Positions 15,029 through 23,742 of a stretch of 64,000 bases of DNA are shown here, one piece after another. Position 1 is the stretch's first letter. The number at the start of each line of letters is the position of its first letter. The notes beneath the pieces were generated by a model. That model saw nothing but the letters and a program-made list of their open reading frames with translations, was not told the origin of the DNA and made no database searches. This stretch comes from Ruminococcus flavefaciens (GTDB lineage: Bacteria > Bacillota > Clostridia > Oscillospirales > Ruminococcaceae). The stretch covers positions 124,001-188,000 of the forward strand of contig NZ_UETD01000005.1 of assembly GCF_900116855.1 (NCBI RefSeq), read 5' to 3'. Made by a program: the position numbers and the translations under genes.

Positions 15029-17404
15029 TCACGCTCCGTAGACCTTTGATGCTATATCAACGGTCTGCTTGGCGTCCTTGGCGTAGAAATCCGCGTGTAT
15101 CTGCTCCGCATAGGAAGCAGTGAGAACAGCTCCGCCCACAACGGTCTTGCATTCGGGGTATTTCTCGTTGAGCTGGCGGATAGTCTCAGCCATAGCGCCG
15201 AGAGTAGTGGTCATCAGCGCCGACAGTCCCACAAGGCTTACCTTGTGCTGTATAGCGGCTTCCACGATGGTCTCGGGAGGAACGTCCTTGCCAAGGTCTA
15301 TGACCGTGAAGCCGTAGCTGTCAAGGAGCACCTTGACGATGTTCTTGCCTATATCGTGTATATCGCCGTGGACCGTGGCGAGAACCACCTTGCCCTTGGA
15401 TACGCTCTCGCTGTTTGCCGCCGAGAGCTTTGTCTTTATTACCTCAAAGCACGCCTGCGCCGCCTCTGCGGTGAGTATGAGCTGGGGCAGGAATATCTTG
15501 CCCTTCTCGAATTTAGCGCCTGCACTGTCAAGGGCAGGGATAAGATAGCCGTTGATTATCTCCATGGGGTCAACGGTGTTCATGAGAGTCTCCGCAGCCT
15601 TTACGGCGTTGTTTTTCAGTCCGTTCTCCACCGAGTACACAAGGTCGGGGGAGTCCTTGTCCTTTGCAGGTGCTGGAGCCTTGGGAGCGCTGTCGTCCTG
15701 AGCGTAGATGCTTATGAAATCCGCGGAGTTGCGGTCTATTCCCGCAAGGAGCCTGTATGCTCTTACTGCGCCGATTATGCCCTCAACATTCGGATTGATG
15801 ATGGGCAGGTCCAGACCGCTGTGGAGCGCCATTGTGAGGAATGTACGGGTGATGAGCTCGCGGTTCGGAAGTCCGAAGGATATATTTGAAACGCCGAGGA
15901 CCGTTCTCAGTCCCAGCTCTGTCTTTACTCTGTGAAGTGCGTTGAGAGTCTCCATAACGCCGTCCTGCTCGGCAGAAGCCGTCAGGGTAAGGCAGTCGAT
16001 GAAAACGTCCTCCTTGGGTATGCCGTATTCCATGGCGCGGCGCAGTATCTTCTCCGCAATGGCGAAACGTCCGTCGGAAGTCTTGGGGATACCGCCCTTG
16101 TCGAGGGTAAGTCCCACCACAGAGGCACCGTACTTCTTTACGATGGGGAGTATGGTGTCGAGGGAGTCGTCCTCGCCGTTCACCGAGTTAACAATGGGCT
16201 TGCCGTTGTATACGCGGAGACCTGCCTCAAGCACCCCGGGGATAGTGGAGTCCAGCTGGAGAGGAGTGTCGCAGATGCTCTGTATAGCCTTTACAGCCGT
16301 CACCATCATTTCCTTTTCGTCGATGCCGGGAAGTCCCACGTTCACGTCCAGTATCTCGGCGCCTGCGTGTATCTGCTCAACTGCCTGACCGAGGATATAG
16401 TCCACATCATGGGCGAGGAGAGCCTCCTTGAAGCGCTTCTTGCCTGTGGGGTTGATACGCTCGCCGATAACACGGGGCTGGTTTATATTCACGCAGTTCA
16501 CTGCGGAGCAGGCTATGCTTGCGCGGACTATTTTTCGGGGCTGTCTCTCCATGCCCGAAAGAGATTCTATCATAGTGGAGATGTGCTGAGGAGTGGTGCC
16601 GCAGCAGCCGCCGAATATGGTGACGCCTGCCTTTGCCAGCTTTACCGCGCTTTCCGCAAAGTCCTCGGGACCTACGTTGTACTCATTGGTTACAGGGTCG
16701 GGGAGACCTGCGTTTGGCTTGGCTATAACGGGGAGCGAGGTGAGGGCGCATATCCTGTCGAGTACGGGGAAAAGCTCCTCGGGACCCAGTGAGCAGTTCA
16801 CGCCGATGGCGTCTGCGCCCAGTCCCTCCAGTACTGCCACCATGCACTCGGGAGAAACTCCCGTAAAGGTACGCATATTCTCCTCAAATGTCATAGTCAC
16901 AAGCACGGGCTTGTCGGAGTTCTCCTTTGCGGCGAGGAGGGCAGCCTTTACCTCATAGAGGTCGGTCATGGTCTCGATGACGATAACGTCGGCTTCCTTT
17001 CCTGCCAGTACAAGCTCCTTGTAGACCTCGTAGGCTTCCTCGAATTTCAGTGTTCCCGCAGGCTCGAGGAGCTGCCCTATGGGACCCATGTCCAGAGCCG
17101 TGAGAGCGCGTCCTGCCGCGGCTTTACGGGCATTGGCAACACCTGCGGAGACTATCTCCTCAACGGAATAGCCGCTGCCCGAAAGCTTGAATCGGTTTGC
17201 GCCGAAGGTGTTGGCGTAGATTATATCCGCACCGCTTTCCACATAGAGACGGTGGATGTTCATAATGGCTTCGGGGTCTGTGATATTGAGAAGCTCGGGT
17301 ATATGTTCCGTCTTTATCCCGTGAGCCTGCAGCATGGTGCCCATGCCGCCGTCAAGGAATACAAAGCTGCTGCTGTCGAGAAGTGAAAAGAATTTATCTG
17401 ACAT
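15029..17404 (-). CDS. metH: Cobalamin-dependent methionine synthase, short form lacking the reactivation domain
   Basis: 791 residues. Domain order is: homocysteine-binding barrel (about 1-300, DGGMGTMLQ start, zinc cysteines in GVNCS and GGCCGTTP); methyltetrahydrofolate (pterin) barrel (about 315-560, VIGERINPTGKKRFKEAL, DVNVGLPGIDE); B12 cap (about 585-665); and Rossmann B12-binding domain (to 791, with DIHDIGKN near 680-688 supplying the lower-face His). It makes methionine from homocysteine and methyl-THF. E. coli MetH (about 1,227 residues) has a C-terminal SAM-binding reactivation domain that is absent here, as is common in clostridia. It lies 11 bases after pheA on the same strand. 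Confidence 0.93.
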   Translation of the reverse strand: MSDKFFSLLDSSSFVFLDGGMGTMLQAHGIKTEHIPELLNITDPEAIMNIHRLYVESGADIIYANTFGANRFKLSGSGYSVEEIVSAGVANARKAAAGRALTALDMGPIGQLLEPAGTLKFEEAYEVYKELVLAGKEADVIVIETMTDLYEVKAALLAAKENSDKPVLVTMTFEENMRTFTGVSPECMVAVLEGLGADAIGVNCSLGPEELFPVLDRICALTSLPVIAKPNAGLPDPVTNEYNVGPEDFAESAVKLAKAGVTIFGGCCGTTPQHISTMIESLSGMERQPRKIVRASIACSAVNCVNINQPRVIGERINPTGKKRFKEALLAHDVDYILGQAVEQIHAGAEILDVNVGLPGIDEKEMMVTAVKAIQSICDTPLQLDSTIPGVLEAGLRVYNGKPIVNSVNGEDDSLDTILPIVKKYGASVVGLTLDKGGIPKTSDGRFAIAEKILRRAMEYGIPKEDVFIDCLTLTASAEQDGVMETLNALHRVKTELGLRTVLGVSNISFGLPNRELITRTFLTMALHSGLDLPIINPNVEGIIGAVRAYRLLAGIDRNSADFISIYAQDDSAPKAPAPAKDKDSPDLVYSVENGLKNNAVKAAETLMNTVDPMEIINGYLIPALDSAGAKFEKGKIFLPQLILTAEAAQACFEVIKTKLSAANSESVSKGKVVLATVHGDIHDIGKNIVKVLLDSYGFTVIDLGKDVPPETIVEAAIQHKVSLVGLSALMTTTLGAMAETIRQLNEKYPECKTVVGGAVLTASYAEQIHADFYAKDAKQTVDIASKVYGA

Positions 17405-17415
17405 AGCTGTCTCCT

Positions 17416-18531
17416 TTATTCGCTTTTGAATGTTCCTATGCAGCGGAAGGTCTCGAGGTTCTCCTCAAGGTCGCGGAGGACCGCCTTTACGTTGGGGTCT
17501 GTGAGCTTGCCGCTGAAATCAAGGAAGAAAAGTACATTGAAGCTGCCGTCGCGGATGGGACGGCTCTCGATACGGATAAGGTTCATGTCGTTGACATAGA
17601 ATTTGGTGAGGAGTCGGTAAAGACTACCCTCTGTGTGGGGGATAGCCAGCATTACGGAAACGGAATCCGAGTCCTCCGCCACCTGCATATTCTTTGATAT
17701 AACTATGAACTGTGTGCGGTTCACCGACACATCGGCGATATCCCTTGCGAGGATGGTCATTCCCATCTGCTCCGCACACTGTACCGAGCAGATAGCTGCG
17801 ATATCCTCGTCGCTTTCCATGACCTTTTCTGCGGCAGTTGCAGTGTTTGCGTACTCAGAGGTCCTGAGACCGTTTTTGCGGAGGAAGGTCTCGCACTGTG
17901 CCAGTGCCTGAGGGTGGGAGTATACCTTCTTTATCTGCGAGAGGGGCATATCCTTCTTCGCAGCGAGACAGTGGTTTATCTCGATTATTACCTCCTTGAC
18001 GATGTACACGGGGTACTTTGCCATGAGGTCGTAGGTGCTGCTTACCGAGCCTGCGGTGGAGTTCTGAACGGGCAGCACACCGTAGTCTATCTCGCCGTCG
18101 CTGACCGCTCTGAAAACGTCCTCGAAGGAGGGATAGAAGGTGAAGCTTCGGTCACCGAATACAGACCTTGCAGCCACCTCAGAGTTGGCGCCCGAGGTGC
18201 CCTGACAGCCCACTGTCCTTGCTCCTGCAAAGTCGGGAGCGGAGAACTCATAGTCGGGAGCTCCTGCCAGGATAGTGCGGTTCTGGAGTATCTTGCTTAT
18301 ATCCATGATAGTGGTAAAAAGGGCAGCCGTGCCCTTTTCAAGGTCTTTATTCCCTGTCAGCTCTTTGATGCGGTCGATGACCTGCTGCTCGCGTCCGCCC
18401 TGAAAAACGGGCATATCGTGCTCCTTCTTGTAATCTGCGACGCCCTTGCAGAGCTCCATGCGCTTCATAAAGAGGGAAAGTATGCTGCTGTCTATATCAT
18501 CGATGCCGTCACGAAGCTGTTTAAGATCCAT
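17416..18531 (-). CDS. pheA: Bifunctional chorismate mutase / prephenate dehydratase
   Basis: 371 residues from the chosen start. Residues 1-85 are an AroQ-type chorismate mutase (MDLKQLRDGIDDIDSSILSLFMKRMELCKGVADYK). Residues about 95-280 are prephenate dehydratase (GCQGTSGANSEVAARSVFG, DYGVLPVQNSTAGSV, NRTQFIVIS). The last 80 residues are an ACT regulatory domain (HTEGSLYRLLTKFYVNDMNLIRIESRP), where phenylalanine normally inhibits. An upstream in-frame ATG at 18576 exists, but GGAGG sits 8 bases before 18531 and the mutase begins there, so 18531 is preferred. It makes phenylpyruvate for phenylalanine. Confidence 0.93.
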   Translation of the reverse strand: MDLKQLRDGIDDIDSSILSLFMKRMELCKGVADYKKEHDMPVFQGGREQQVIDRIKELTGNKDLEKGTAALFTTIMDISKILQNRTILAGAPDYEFSAPDFAGARTVGCQGTSGANSEVAARSVFGDRSFTFYPSFEDVFRAVSDGEIDYGVLPVQNSTAGSVSSTYDLMAKYPVYIVKEVIIEINHCLAAKKDMPLSQIKKVYSHPQALAQCETFLRKNGLRTSEYANTATAAEKVMESDEDIAAICSVQCAEQMGMTILARDIADVSVNRTQFIVISKNMQVAEDSDSVSVMLAIPHTEGSLYRLLTKFYVNDMNLIRIESRPIRDGSFNVLFFLDFSGKLTDPNVKAVLRDLEENLETFRCIGTFKSE

Positions 18532-18615
18532 AAAAAATACCTCCGATTTGAGCCGTAAGTCCTTATGTGTCGGCAAACCCGCAGGGCTGAAGGCTCGTAT
18601 TGATATACCTCACAT

Positions 18616-18644
18616 ATTATAGCATTTATTTTTGTAGAAATCAA
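18616..18644 (-). promoter_or_regulatory. Promoter for pheA-metH
   Basis: On the minus strand TTGATT (18644-18639), a 17-base spacer, and TATAAT (18621-18616). Transcription should start near 18610, giving a leader of about 80 bases. The leader can form a GAGCC/GGCTC stem but shows no attenuator that I recognise. Confidence 0.75.
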
Positions 18645-18663
18645 TAAAAAAAGGATAAATATA

Positions 18664-18693
18664 TTGCAAATCACAAGTGTTCTGTGGTATAAT
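18664..18693 (+). promoter_or_regulatory. Promoter for the ruvC operon
   Basis: TTGCAA (18664-18669), an 18-base spacer, and TATAAT (18688-18693) with TGG directly before it (extended -10). It diverges from the pheA promoter, with only about 20 bases between the two -35 boxes. Confidence 0.75.
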
Positions 18694-18757
18694 GATATAG
18701 AATATAGTGAGAAGCTATATCCATGTGAAGATTTTAACAAATGTACAGGAAAAAACA

Positions 18758-19243
18758 GTGAAAAAGATAAGGATTTTAGGCATAGACCCGGGGTATGCAA
18801 TAGTGGGCTTCGGTGTGCTGGACTATGACGGCATAAGGTTCACGCCCGTGGAATACGGTGCGGTGCTCACCGAGGCAGGAACTCCGTTCCCCGAAAGGCT
18901 CAGGGCTATACACGAGGATATCGAATTCATCTTCGATAAGTTCTCTCCCGACTGTATGGCGATAGAGCGGCTCTATTTCACTACCAACCAGAAGACTGCA
19001 ATTGATGTGGCGCAGGCGAGAGGTATAACCGTACTGTCGGCGGCGATGAGGAAAGTCCCCGTGTCGGAGTATACCCCCCTTCAGGTAAAGCAATCGGTAG
19101 TGGGCTACGGAAAGGCAGAGAAAAAGCAGGTCATGGAGATGACCAAGCAGCTGCTGGGGCTGGCACAGATACCAAAGCCCGATGACGCTGCGGACGCCCT
19201 TGCCATAGCCATATGCCACGGTCATTCCGTCAGGTGGAACTGA
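18758..19243 (+). CDS. ruvC: Holliday junction resolvase RuvC
   Basis: 161 residues with a GTG start at 18758 behind CAGGA. An upstream ATG at 18707 in the same frame lacks a ribosome site and would add 17 non-conserved residues. The RNase H-fold active site is seen: Asp in ILGIDPGYAIVG, Glu in AIERLYF, and the C-terminal acidic pair in KPDDAADALAIAICHG. It cleaves four-way junctions during recombinational repair, working with RuvAB encoded just downstream. Confidence 0.94.
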   Translation: MKKIRILGIDPGYAIVGFGVLDYDGIRFTPVEYGAVLTEAGTPFPERLRAIHEDIEFIFDKFSPDCMAIERLYFTTNQKTAIDVAQARGITVLSAAMRKVPVSEYTPLQVKQSVVGYGKAEKKQVMEMTKQLLGLAQIPKPDDAADALAIAICHGHSVRWN

Positions 19244-19269
19244 CGATCCTTTGTTCAAAAGGTGGTAAA

Positions 19270-19893
19270 ATGATATACAGCGTAAGAGGAAGGCTCGCAG
19301 TCAAGGAACTGGGCTTTGCCGTAGTGGAATGCGGCGGAGTTGGATACGGCTGCAGGACTTCATACAATACGGTCGCACAGCTGGGCGAGATAGGCAGCGA
19401 AGCGATGTTATACACCTATCTCTACGTCAGGGAAGATGTGGTGGAGCTTTTCGGCTTTGCCACCCAGCAGGAGCTGAGCTGCTTCAAGCTGCTCATCTCC
19501 GTATCGGGAGTGGGACCAAAAGCGGCAACGGCGATACTCTCGGATGTTACTCCCGAAAGATTTGCGTTTCTCGTGGCTTCGGGAGACAGCAAGGCATTCA
19601 CTAAAACCAAGGGCATCGGTGCAAAGACTGCACAGAGGATAGTCCTTGAGCTCAAGGACAAGATATCCTCGGAGTCCATAAGCGGCAGCGTTGGCGGCGA
19701 CGCTGCGGAATTTGCAAATATCCCCTCGGGCGCGGCTTCGTCGGCTGTGTCGGAGGCTCTGGAGGCTCTTATGGTGCTGGGGTATTCACAGGGCGAGACA
19801 GCCCCTATCCTCGGCAAGCTGGACCCCTCTCTCAGTACACAGGAGCTCATAAAGGAAACGCTCAGATTAATGACAGCAAAGAATATGCGGTAA
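19270..19893 (+). CDS. ruvA: Holliday junction branch-migration subunit RuvA
   Basis: 207 residues from ATG 19270, preceded by AAGGTGG. The longer frame from 19213 overlaps ruvC and is unlikely. The OB-fold N-terminus is MIYSVRGRLAVKELGFAVVECGGVGYG. The helix-hairpin-helix pair is LISVSGVGPKAATAIL and TKTKGIGAKTAQRIVLELKDK. A C-terminal RuvB-contacting domain (about 155-207, AVSEALEALMVLGYSQGE) completes it. It binds junction DNA as a tetramer and recruits RuvB. Confidence 0.94.
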   Translation: MIYSVRGRLAVKELGFAVVECGGVGYGCRTSYNTVAQLGEIGSEAMLYTYLYVREDVVELFGFATQQELSCFKLLISVSGVGPKAATAILSDVTPERFAFLVASGDSKAFTKTKGIGAKTAQRIVLELKDKISSESISGSVGGDAAEFANIPSGAASSAVSEALEALMVLGYSQGETAPILGKLDPSLSTQELIKETLRLMTAKNMR

Positions 19894-19927
19894 AAAACAA
19901 AATTTTGTTACAAGGATGGTTACTGTT

Positions 19928-20662
19928 ATGATGAATCTTGATGAATTGCTGAAAGCAGCAATAAAGGACCCCTCAAAACGCGCTCAGTTCCTCCAGACGC
20001 TCATCAAAAGCGACGTATATGTGATCTGCAAGAACCCTGTTCAGCAGGAGCGCGGCAGAGCAGAAGGCGGTATTCAGCTTGAGCTGATAACCACCCAGAA
20101 CCCCGACGGCGATATCTTTATCCCCTTCTTCACCAGCTACCGTGCCCTCCAGCAGTTCGCAAAGCGCTATGTTGACTGCTATAAGATAAACTGTCTGAGG
20201 CTCTTTGACCTCATACAGTCGGTATCCGCTGTGCTGAACCCCAATTCCTACGGCAAGGAGTTCTCATCACAGGAGATAAAGAGCATACTCATGATAGCAC
20301 GAAACCTCAAGATAAAGGCTATCTCATACAACGAAGCGGACATCATCAGCTACCGCCCCGTTGAGCATGAGGTGGGACATATCGTAAAGGCTGCAAGCAA
20401 GTTCCTCTCAAAGCAGCCCAACGTTGACCGCGCCTTCATCATGGAGATGATAAAGGGCTGCGAAAAGCCTCAGATACTCATTGTTCTGGATATGATGGGA
20501 AGCACGAGAAAGCTGTTCGTGCCGCTTTCAAAGTACCTTTCCAAGACGGTCAAGGCAAACGAGCATCTGTGCTTCATCAGCTATGAACAGGATATGGGCA
20601 AGAAGGCTGCGGAGACCGTAGAGCCCTTCTATGTCCGCAAAAAGAGATTTTTCGAGAAATAA
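19928..20662 (+). CDS. SseB-like protein inserted between ruvA and ruvB
   Basis: About 244 residues. It resembles the SseB family: an N-terminal part with VYVICKNP..., then IPFFTSYRALQQFAKR (typical of the SseB N-terminal domain), and a C-terminal half with VDRAFIMEMIKGCEKPQILIVLDM. SseB proteins are poorly understood (named for enhanced serine sensitivity in E. coli). AAGGA at 19910-19914 is well spaced for ATG 19928 rather than 19916. It is cytoplasmic, with no membrane segment. Its place inside the ruv operon is unusual. Confidence 0.72.
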   Translation: MMNLDELLKAAIKDPSKRAQFLQTLIKSDVYVICKNPVQQERGRAEGGIQLELITTQNPDGDIFIPFFTSYRALQQFAKRYVDCYKINCLRLFDLIQSVSAVLNPNSYGKEFSSQEIKSILMIARNLKIKAISYNEADIISYRPVEHEVGHIVKAASKFLSKQPNVDRAFIMEMIKGCEKPQILIVLDMMGSTRKLFVPLSKYLSKTVKANEHLCFISYEQDMGKKAAETVEPFYVRKKRFFEK

Positions 20663-20677
20663 TTCAGAGGTGTTTAT

Positions 20678-21736
20678 TTGATACAGACAGAGGATATGGA
20701 GTTCGCTCCGAGAATAATAACTCCCGAGAATACCGCGGAGGACAGCGAGGCTGAGCTCAGTCTCCGCCCACAGACCCTCCACGACTATATCGGACAGGAC
20801 AAGGTAAAGGAAAACCTTGCCATATATATCGAGGCTGCAAAGCGCAGGAACGAACCCTTAGACCATGTGCTTCTGTACGGACCTCCCGGACTGGGAAAGA
20901 CCACCCTTTCTTCCATAATAGCTCACGAGCTGGGGGTAAATCTCAGAGTCACCACAGGTCCTGCCATTGAAAAGCCGGGAGACCTTGTGTCGCTGCTGAC
21001 CAGTCTCTCCGACAACGATGTGCTTTTCATCGACGAGATACACAGACTGTCCCGCGCGGTTGAGGAGATACTCTACCCTGCACTGGAGGACAGAGTAATA
21101 GACATAATCATCGGCAAGGGGCCCTCAGCCCGTTCCATACGAATGGACCTGAAGCCCTTTACCCTCATCGGCGCCACCACCAGAGCAGGTCAGCTCTCAG
21201 CGCCTCTCCGCGACCGCTTCGGCGTTATCCACAGGCTTGAGCTCTACACCAAGGAGCAGCTCACGGATATCGTCCGCAGGAGCTCAATGATACTGGGCAT
21301 ACCCTGTACGGCTGACGGAGCCGCAGAGATAGCAGGCAGGGCAAGAGGTACGCCGAGAATAGCCAACCGACTGCTGAAGCGCGTCCGCGACTTCGCCGAC
21401 GTCATGGGCAACGGTCAGATAACGCAGGAGATAGCCTCCATCGCCCTGAGCCGTCTGGAAATAGACCATCTCGGTCTTGACGGTCTGGACAGACGTATGC
21501 TGGAAATGATAATCAAGGGCTACGGCGGCGGACCTGTGGGTCTTGAGACCCTCGCCTCGGCTATCAACGAGGAGAGCGTTACCCTTGAGGATGTATGCGA
21601 GCCCTTCCTTATGCAGCTGGGCTTCCTTGGCAGAACGCCGCGGGGCAGAGTTGCCACAAGGCTTGCCTATGAGCACCTTGGCATAGTGCCTCCCGAGCAG
21701 GCGGCTTCCCCCGAAGACGGACAGATGAGCTTCTGA
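20678..21736 (+). CDS. ruvB: Holliday junction helicase RuvB
   Basis: 352 residues with a TTG start at 20678 after CAGAGGTG. It has an AAA+ motor with Walker [11 protein letters not shown], Walker [10 protein letters not shown], sensor 1 [19 protein letters not shown] including the arginine finger, and sensor 2 [18 protein letters not shown] winged helix at the C-terminus ends in [20 protein letters not shown]. It forms hexamers that pump DNA through the RuvA-bound junction. N-terminal length and the [17 protein letters not shown] opening ([20 protein letters not shown]) match the family. Confidence 0.95.
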   Translation: MIQTEDMEFAPRIITPENTAEDSEAELSLRPQTLHDYIGQDKVKENLAIYIEAAKRRNEPLDHVLLYGPPGLGKTTLSSIIAHELGVNLRVTTGPAIEKPGDLVSLLTSLSDNDVLFIDEIHRLSRAVEEILYPALEDRVIDIIIGKGPSARSIRMDLKPFTLIGATTRAGQLSAPLRDRFGVIHRLELYTKEQLTDIVRRSSMILGIPCTADGAAEIAGRARGTPRIANRLLKRVRDFADVMGNGQITQEIASIALSRLEIDHLGLDGLDRRMLEMIIKGYGGGPVGLETLASAINEESVTLEDVCEPFLMQLGFLGRTPRGRVATRLAYEHLGIVPPEQAASPEDGQMSF

Positions 21737-21768
21737 CGATACTCCCACAGGGGAGCGAGGAATTGAAT

Positions 21769-22320
21769 ATGCTTATAAAAGGTTCAAGGAGATATAATCT
21801 CAGACATAATGAGTCTATCACCGAGCAGCTTCCCCTCGGGGAGATGATTAACGGACAGGGCAGAGGTATCGTGTCACAGTTCAGATACGGCATCTGTCAT
21901 ATGAGCTTCAACGGCTGCGAGGTCATAGCGGTACACAATGCACTTGTCTATCTGAAAAAGCCCCGTCCACTGAAGGAGATCGCCTTCTATATGGAGCGAT
22001 TCCGCGTGCTGCTGGGCTTTTTCGGCTGTAATGCCTATCGGATAGGCAAAGCGCTGAAGCATTTCGGCGTCGAGTTCAGACGGACGAAAGCCCCCGATGA
22101 AGCGAAGGCTTTCATCATAACCTTCTGGACGAAAAAGCCCTTCCTTTCCACCATTCACACGGTGTTCTGCGTGAAGCAGTGGAACGGCATACTGGTCTAT
22201 AACAGATACAACAGCTGCACCTCCGAGGAGCTTTGCAGAAATCTGGAGGAGGTGGCGGGAAAGCGCCGCCCCATTGCAGTTTATGAGATAGTTGAGAGCG
22301 GGGAAGGCTCCCGACTCTGA
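21769..22320 (+). CDS. Unknown protein with possible papain/C39-like cysteine peptidase fold
   Basis: 183 residues from ATG 21769 (GCGAGG eight bases upstream favours it over the in-frame TTG at 21763). It has no signal peptide. C50 lies at the start of a hydrophobic helix (FNGCEVIAVHNALVYL), the arrangement seen around the catalytic Cys of C39 and papain-like folds. H130 (STIHTVFCV) and N145 (ILVYNRYN) come in the right order for a Cys-His-Asn triad, and the His segment is followed by a beta strand. I do not recognise a named family. It lies between ruvB and glmM, close to both. Confidence 0.6.
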   Translation: MLIKGSRRYNLRHNESITEQLPLGEMINGQGRGIVSQFRYGICHMSFNGCEVIAVHNALVYLKKPRPLKEIAFYMERFRVLLGFFGCNAYRIGKALKHFGVEFRRTKAPDEAKAFIITFWTKKPFLSTIHTVFCVKQWNGILVYNRYNSCTSEELCRNLEEVAGKRRPIAVYEIVESGEGSRL

Positions 22321-22352
22321 TTTTACAACCTGATTTAGAAGGAGACTCCGTA

Positions 22353-23711
22353 ATGGCTAAACTTTTCGGGACCGACGGTCCGAGAGGTATCGCCGTCACC
22401 GACCTGACCTGTGAGCTCGCCATGCAGACGGGACGCGCCGCTGCACTGGTGCTGGCGAAAAAGGACGGCGGAAAGACGAGGATACTTGTCGGCAAGGACA
22501 CAAGACTGTCCTCAGACGCGCTGGAGGCAGCGGTCTGCGCAGGTATATGCTCGGTAGGAGCAGACGCAGAGCTGCTGGGAACTGTTCCCACACCTGCGGT
22601 CACATACCTTATCGGCGCCCACGGTGCCGACGGAGGCATAATGATATCGGGAAGCCATAACAGCGCCGAGTATAACGGTCTGAAGCTGTTCTCCGCAAAG
22701 GGCTGCAAGCTCATGGAGGAGGCTGAGGAGGAGATAGAAAGGCTGGTGCTGACTGCTCCCGAGGAGATAAAGCTGAAGTCCCACGACAAGGTGGGAAGGA
22801 TAATCCACGGCGAGGAAGCCGCGGAGGAGTACATAAAGCATATCAAGGAGCTGACGGGCGCTGACCTCAGCGGCATGAAGGTGGCTCTGGACTGTGCCAA
22901 CGGCTGCGCGGCTTCCACCGCGGAAAAGCTGTTCACGGCGCTGGGAGCGGAGACCATAGTCATCGCGGACAAGCCCGACGGCACAAACATAAACAGAGAG
23001 TGCGGCAGCACAAACGTACACCGCCTCATGGAAGTAGTTATCGGTAACGGCTGTGACTGCGGACTTGCCTTTGACGGCGACGCAGACAGGTGCATAGCCG
23101 TCGATGAAAAGGGCGAGCTTGTTGACGGAGACAGGCAGCTTGCGATCTTCGCCCGATATATGAAGGAAAAGGGTACCCTTTTCAAGAATACCGCAGTGGT
23201 CACCGCAGGCAGTACCCTCGGTTTCCGCAGATATGCCTCCGACCACGGCATAAAGCTGGTGAGCTCGGGAGCAGGCACAAGATACGTCCTTGAGCGTATG
23301 CTGGAGGGCGGCTATAAGCTGGGCGGAGAGCCCGACGGTCATATCATCTTCCTTGACGACTCGGGCACAGGCGACGGTCAGCTTGCAGGAGTAAGGCTTT
23401 TGAGCATAATGAAGGAAAAGGGAAGTCCTCTCAGCGGTCTTTCGGGAGATATGCCCAGATATCCGCAGGTAAGGCTCAATGTTAAGATACACCCCCACTA
23501 CAAGGAGCTCTGGAAAAACGAGAAGGACATCACCGAGCTCATAGAAAGCTTCGGCAAGGAGCTTGGGGACGAGGGAAGACTGGTCATCCGCGAGAGCGGC
23601 AAGGAGCCCATCGTCCGTATCCTCATAGAGGGCGCAGACTTCGGACGCATCAACGATATGGCTGTGGAGATAGCACAGACTATCAAGGACACCTGTGCCT
23701 ACAAGGTCTGA
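22353..23711 (+). CDS. glmM: Phosphoglucosamine mutase-family protein (GlmM), with divergent active-site motifs
   Basis: 452 residues, full length for GlmM, which converts glucosamine-6-phosphate to glucosamine-1-phosphate for UDP-GlcNAc synthesis. It starts FGTDGPRGIA and has the metal loop DGDADR. The phosphoserine loop reads ISGSHNSAEYNG where GlmM usually has ISASHNPxxDNG. The sugar loop reads GGEPDGH in place of GEQSGH. The phosphate-binding loop reads RESGKEP in place of RxSGTEP. The fold and length support a hexosephosphate mutase, but the sugar-loop Ser-to-Asp change may alter substrate choice. It has a good AGGAG ribosome site. Confidence 0.8.
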   Translation: MAKLFGTDGPRGIAVTDLTCELAMQTGRAAALVLAKKDGGKTRILVGKDTRLSSDALEAAVCAGICSVGADAELLGTVPTPAVTYLIGAHGADGGIMISGSHNSAEYNGLKLFSAKGCKLMEEAEEEIERLVLTAPEEIKLKSHDKVGRIIHGEEAAEEYIKHIKELTGADLSGMKVALDCANGCAASTAEKLFTALGAETIVIADKPDGTNINRECGSTNVHRLMEVVIGNGCDCGLAFDGDADRCIAVDEKGELVDGDRQLAIFARYMKEKGTLFKNTAVVTAGSTLGFRRYASDHGIKLVSSGAGTRYVLERMLEGGYKLGGEPDGHIIFLDDSGTGDGQLAGVRLLSIMKEKGSPLSGLSGDMPRYPQVRLNVKIHPHYKELWKNEKDITELIESFGKELGDEGRLVIRESGKEPIVRILIEGADFGRINDMAVEIAQTIKDTCAYKV

Positions 23712-23742
23712 GCGCTGATAACACTTATAAGGAGCATTTATT

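Noticed and set aside
15932-16792. A 286-codon plus-strand open frame opposite metH
   Set aside because: It lies wholly antisense to strongly conserved metH domains, has low-complexity Leu/Gly/Tyr-rich composition typical of a shadow frame, and lacks a ribosome site or family features.
18532-18615. A riboswitch or T-box in the pheA-metH leader
   Set aside because: Only a weak GAGCC/GGCTC stem and a small CCC/GGG hairpin are visible. No B12 box, SAM core or T-box sequence could be identified.
18492-18800. A minus-strand open frame spanning the pheA-ruvC gap, considered as a leader peptide for pheA
   Set aside because: It runs through both divergent promoters and into the pheA coding region in another frame. 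It has no cluster of Phe codons in an attenuator layout and no ribosome site.
22115-23278. A 387-codon minus-strand open frame opposite glmM
   Set aside because: Ser/Pro/Ala-rich shadow of the glmM codons, with no start signal and no recognisable domain.
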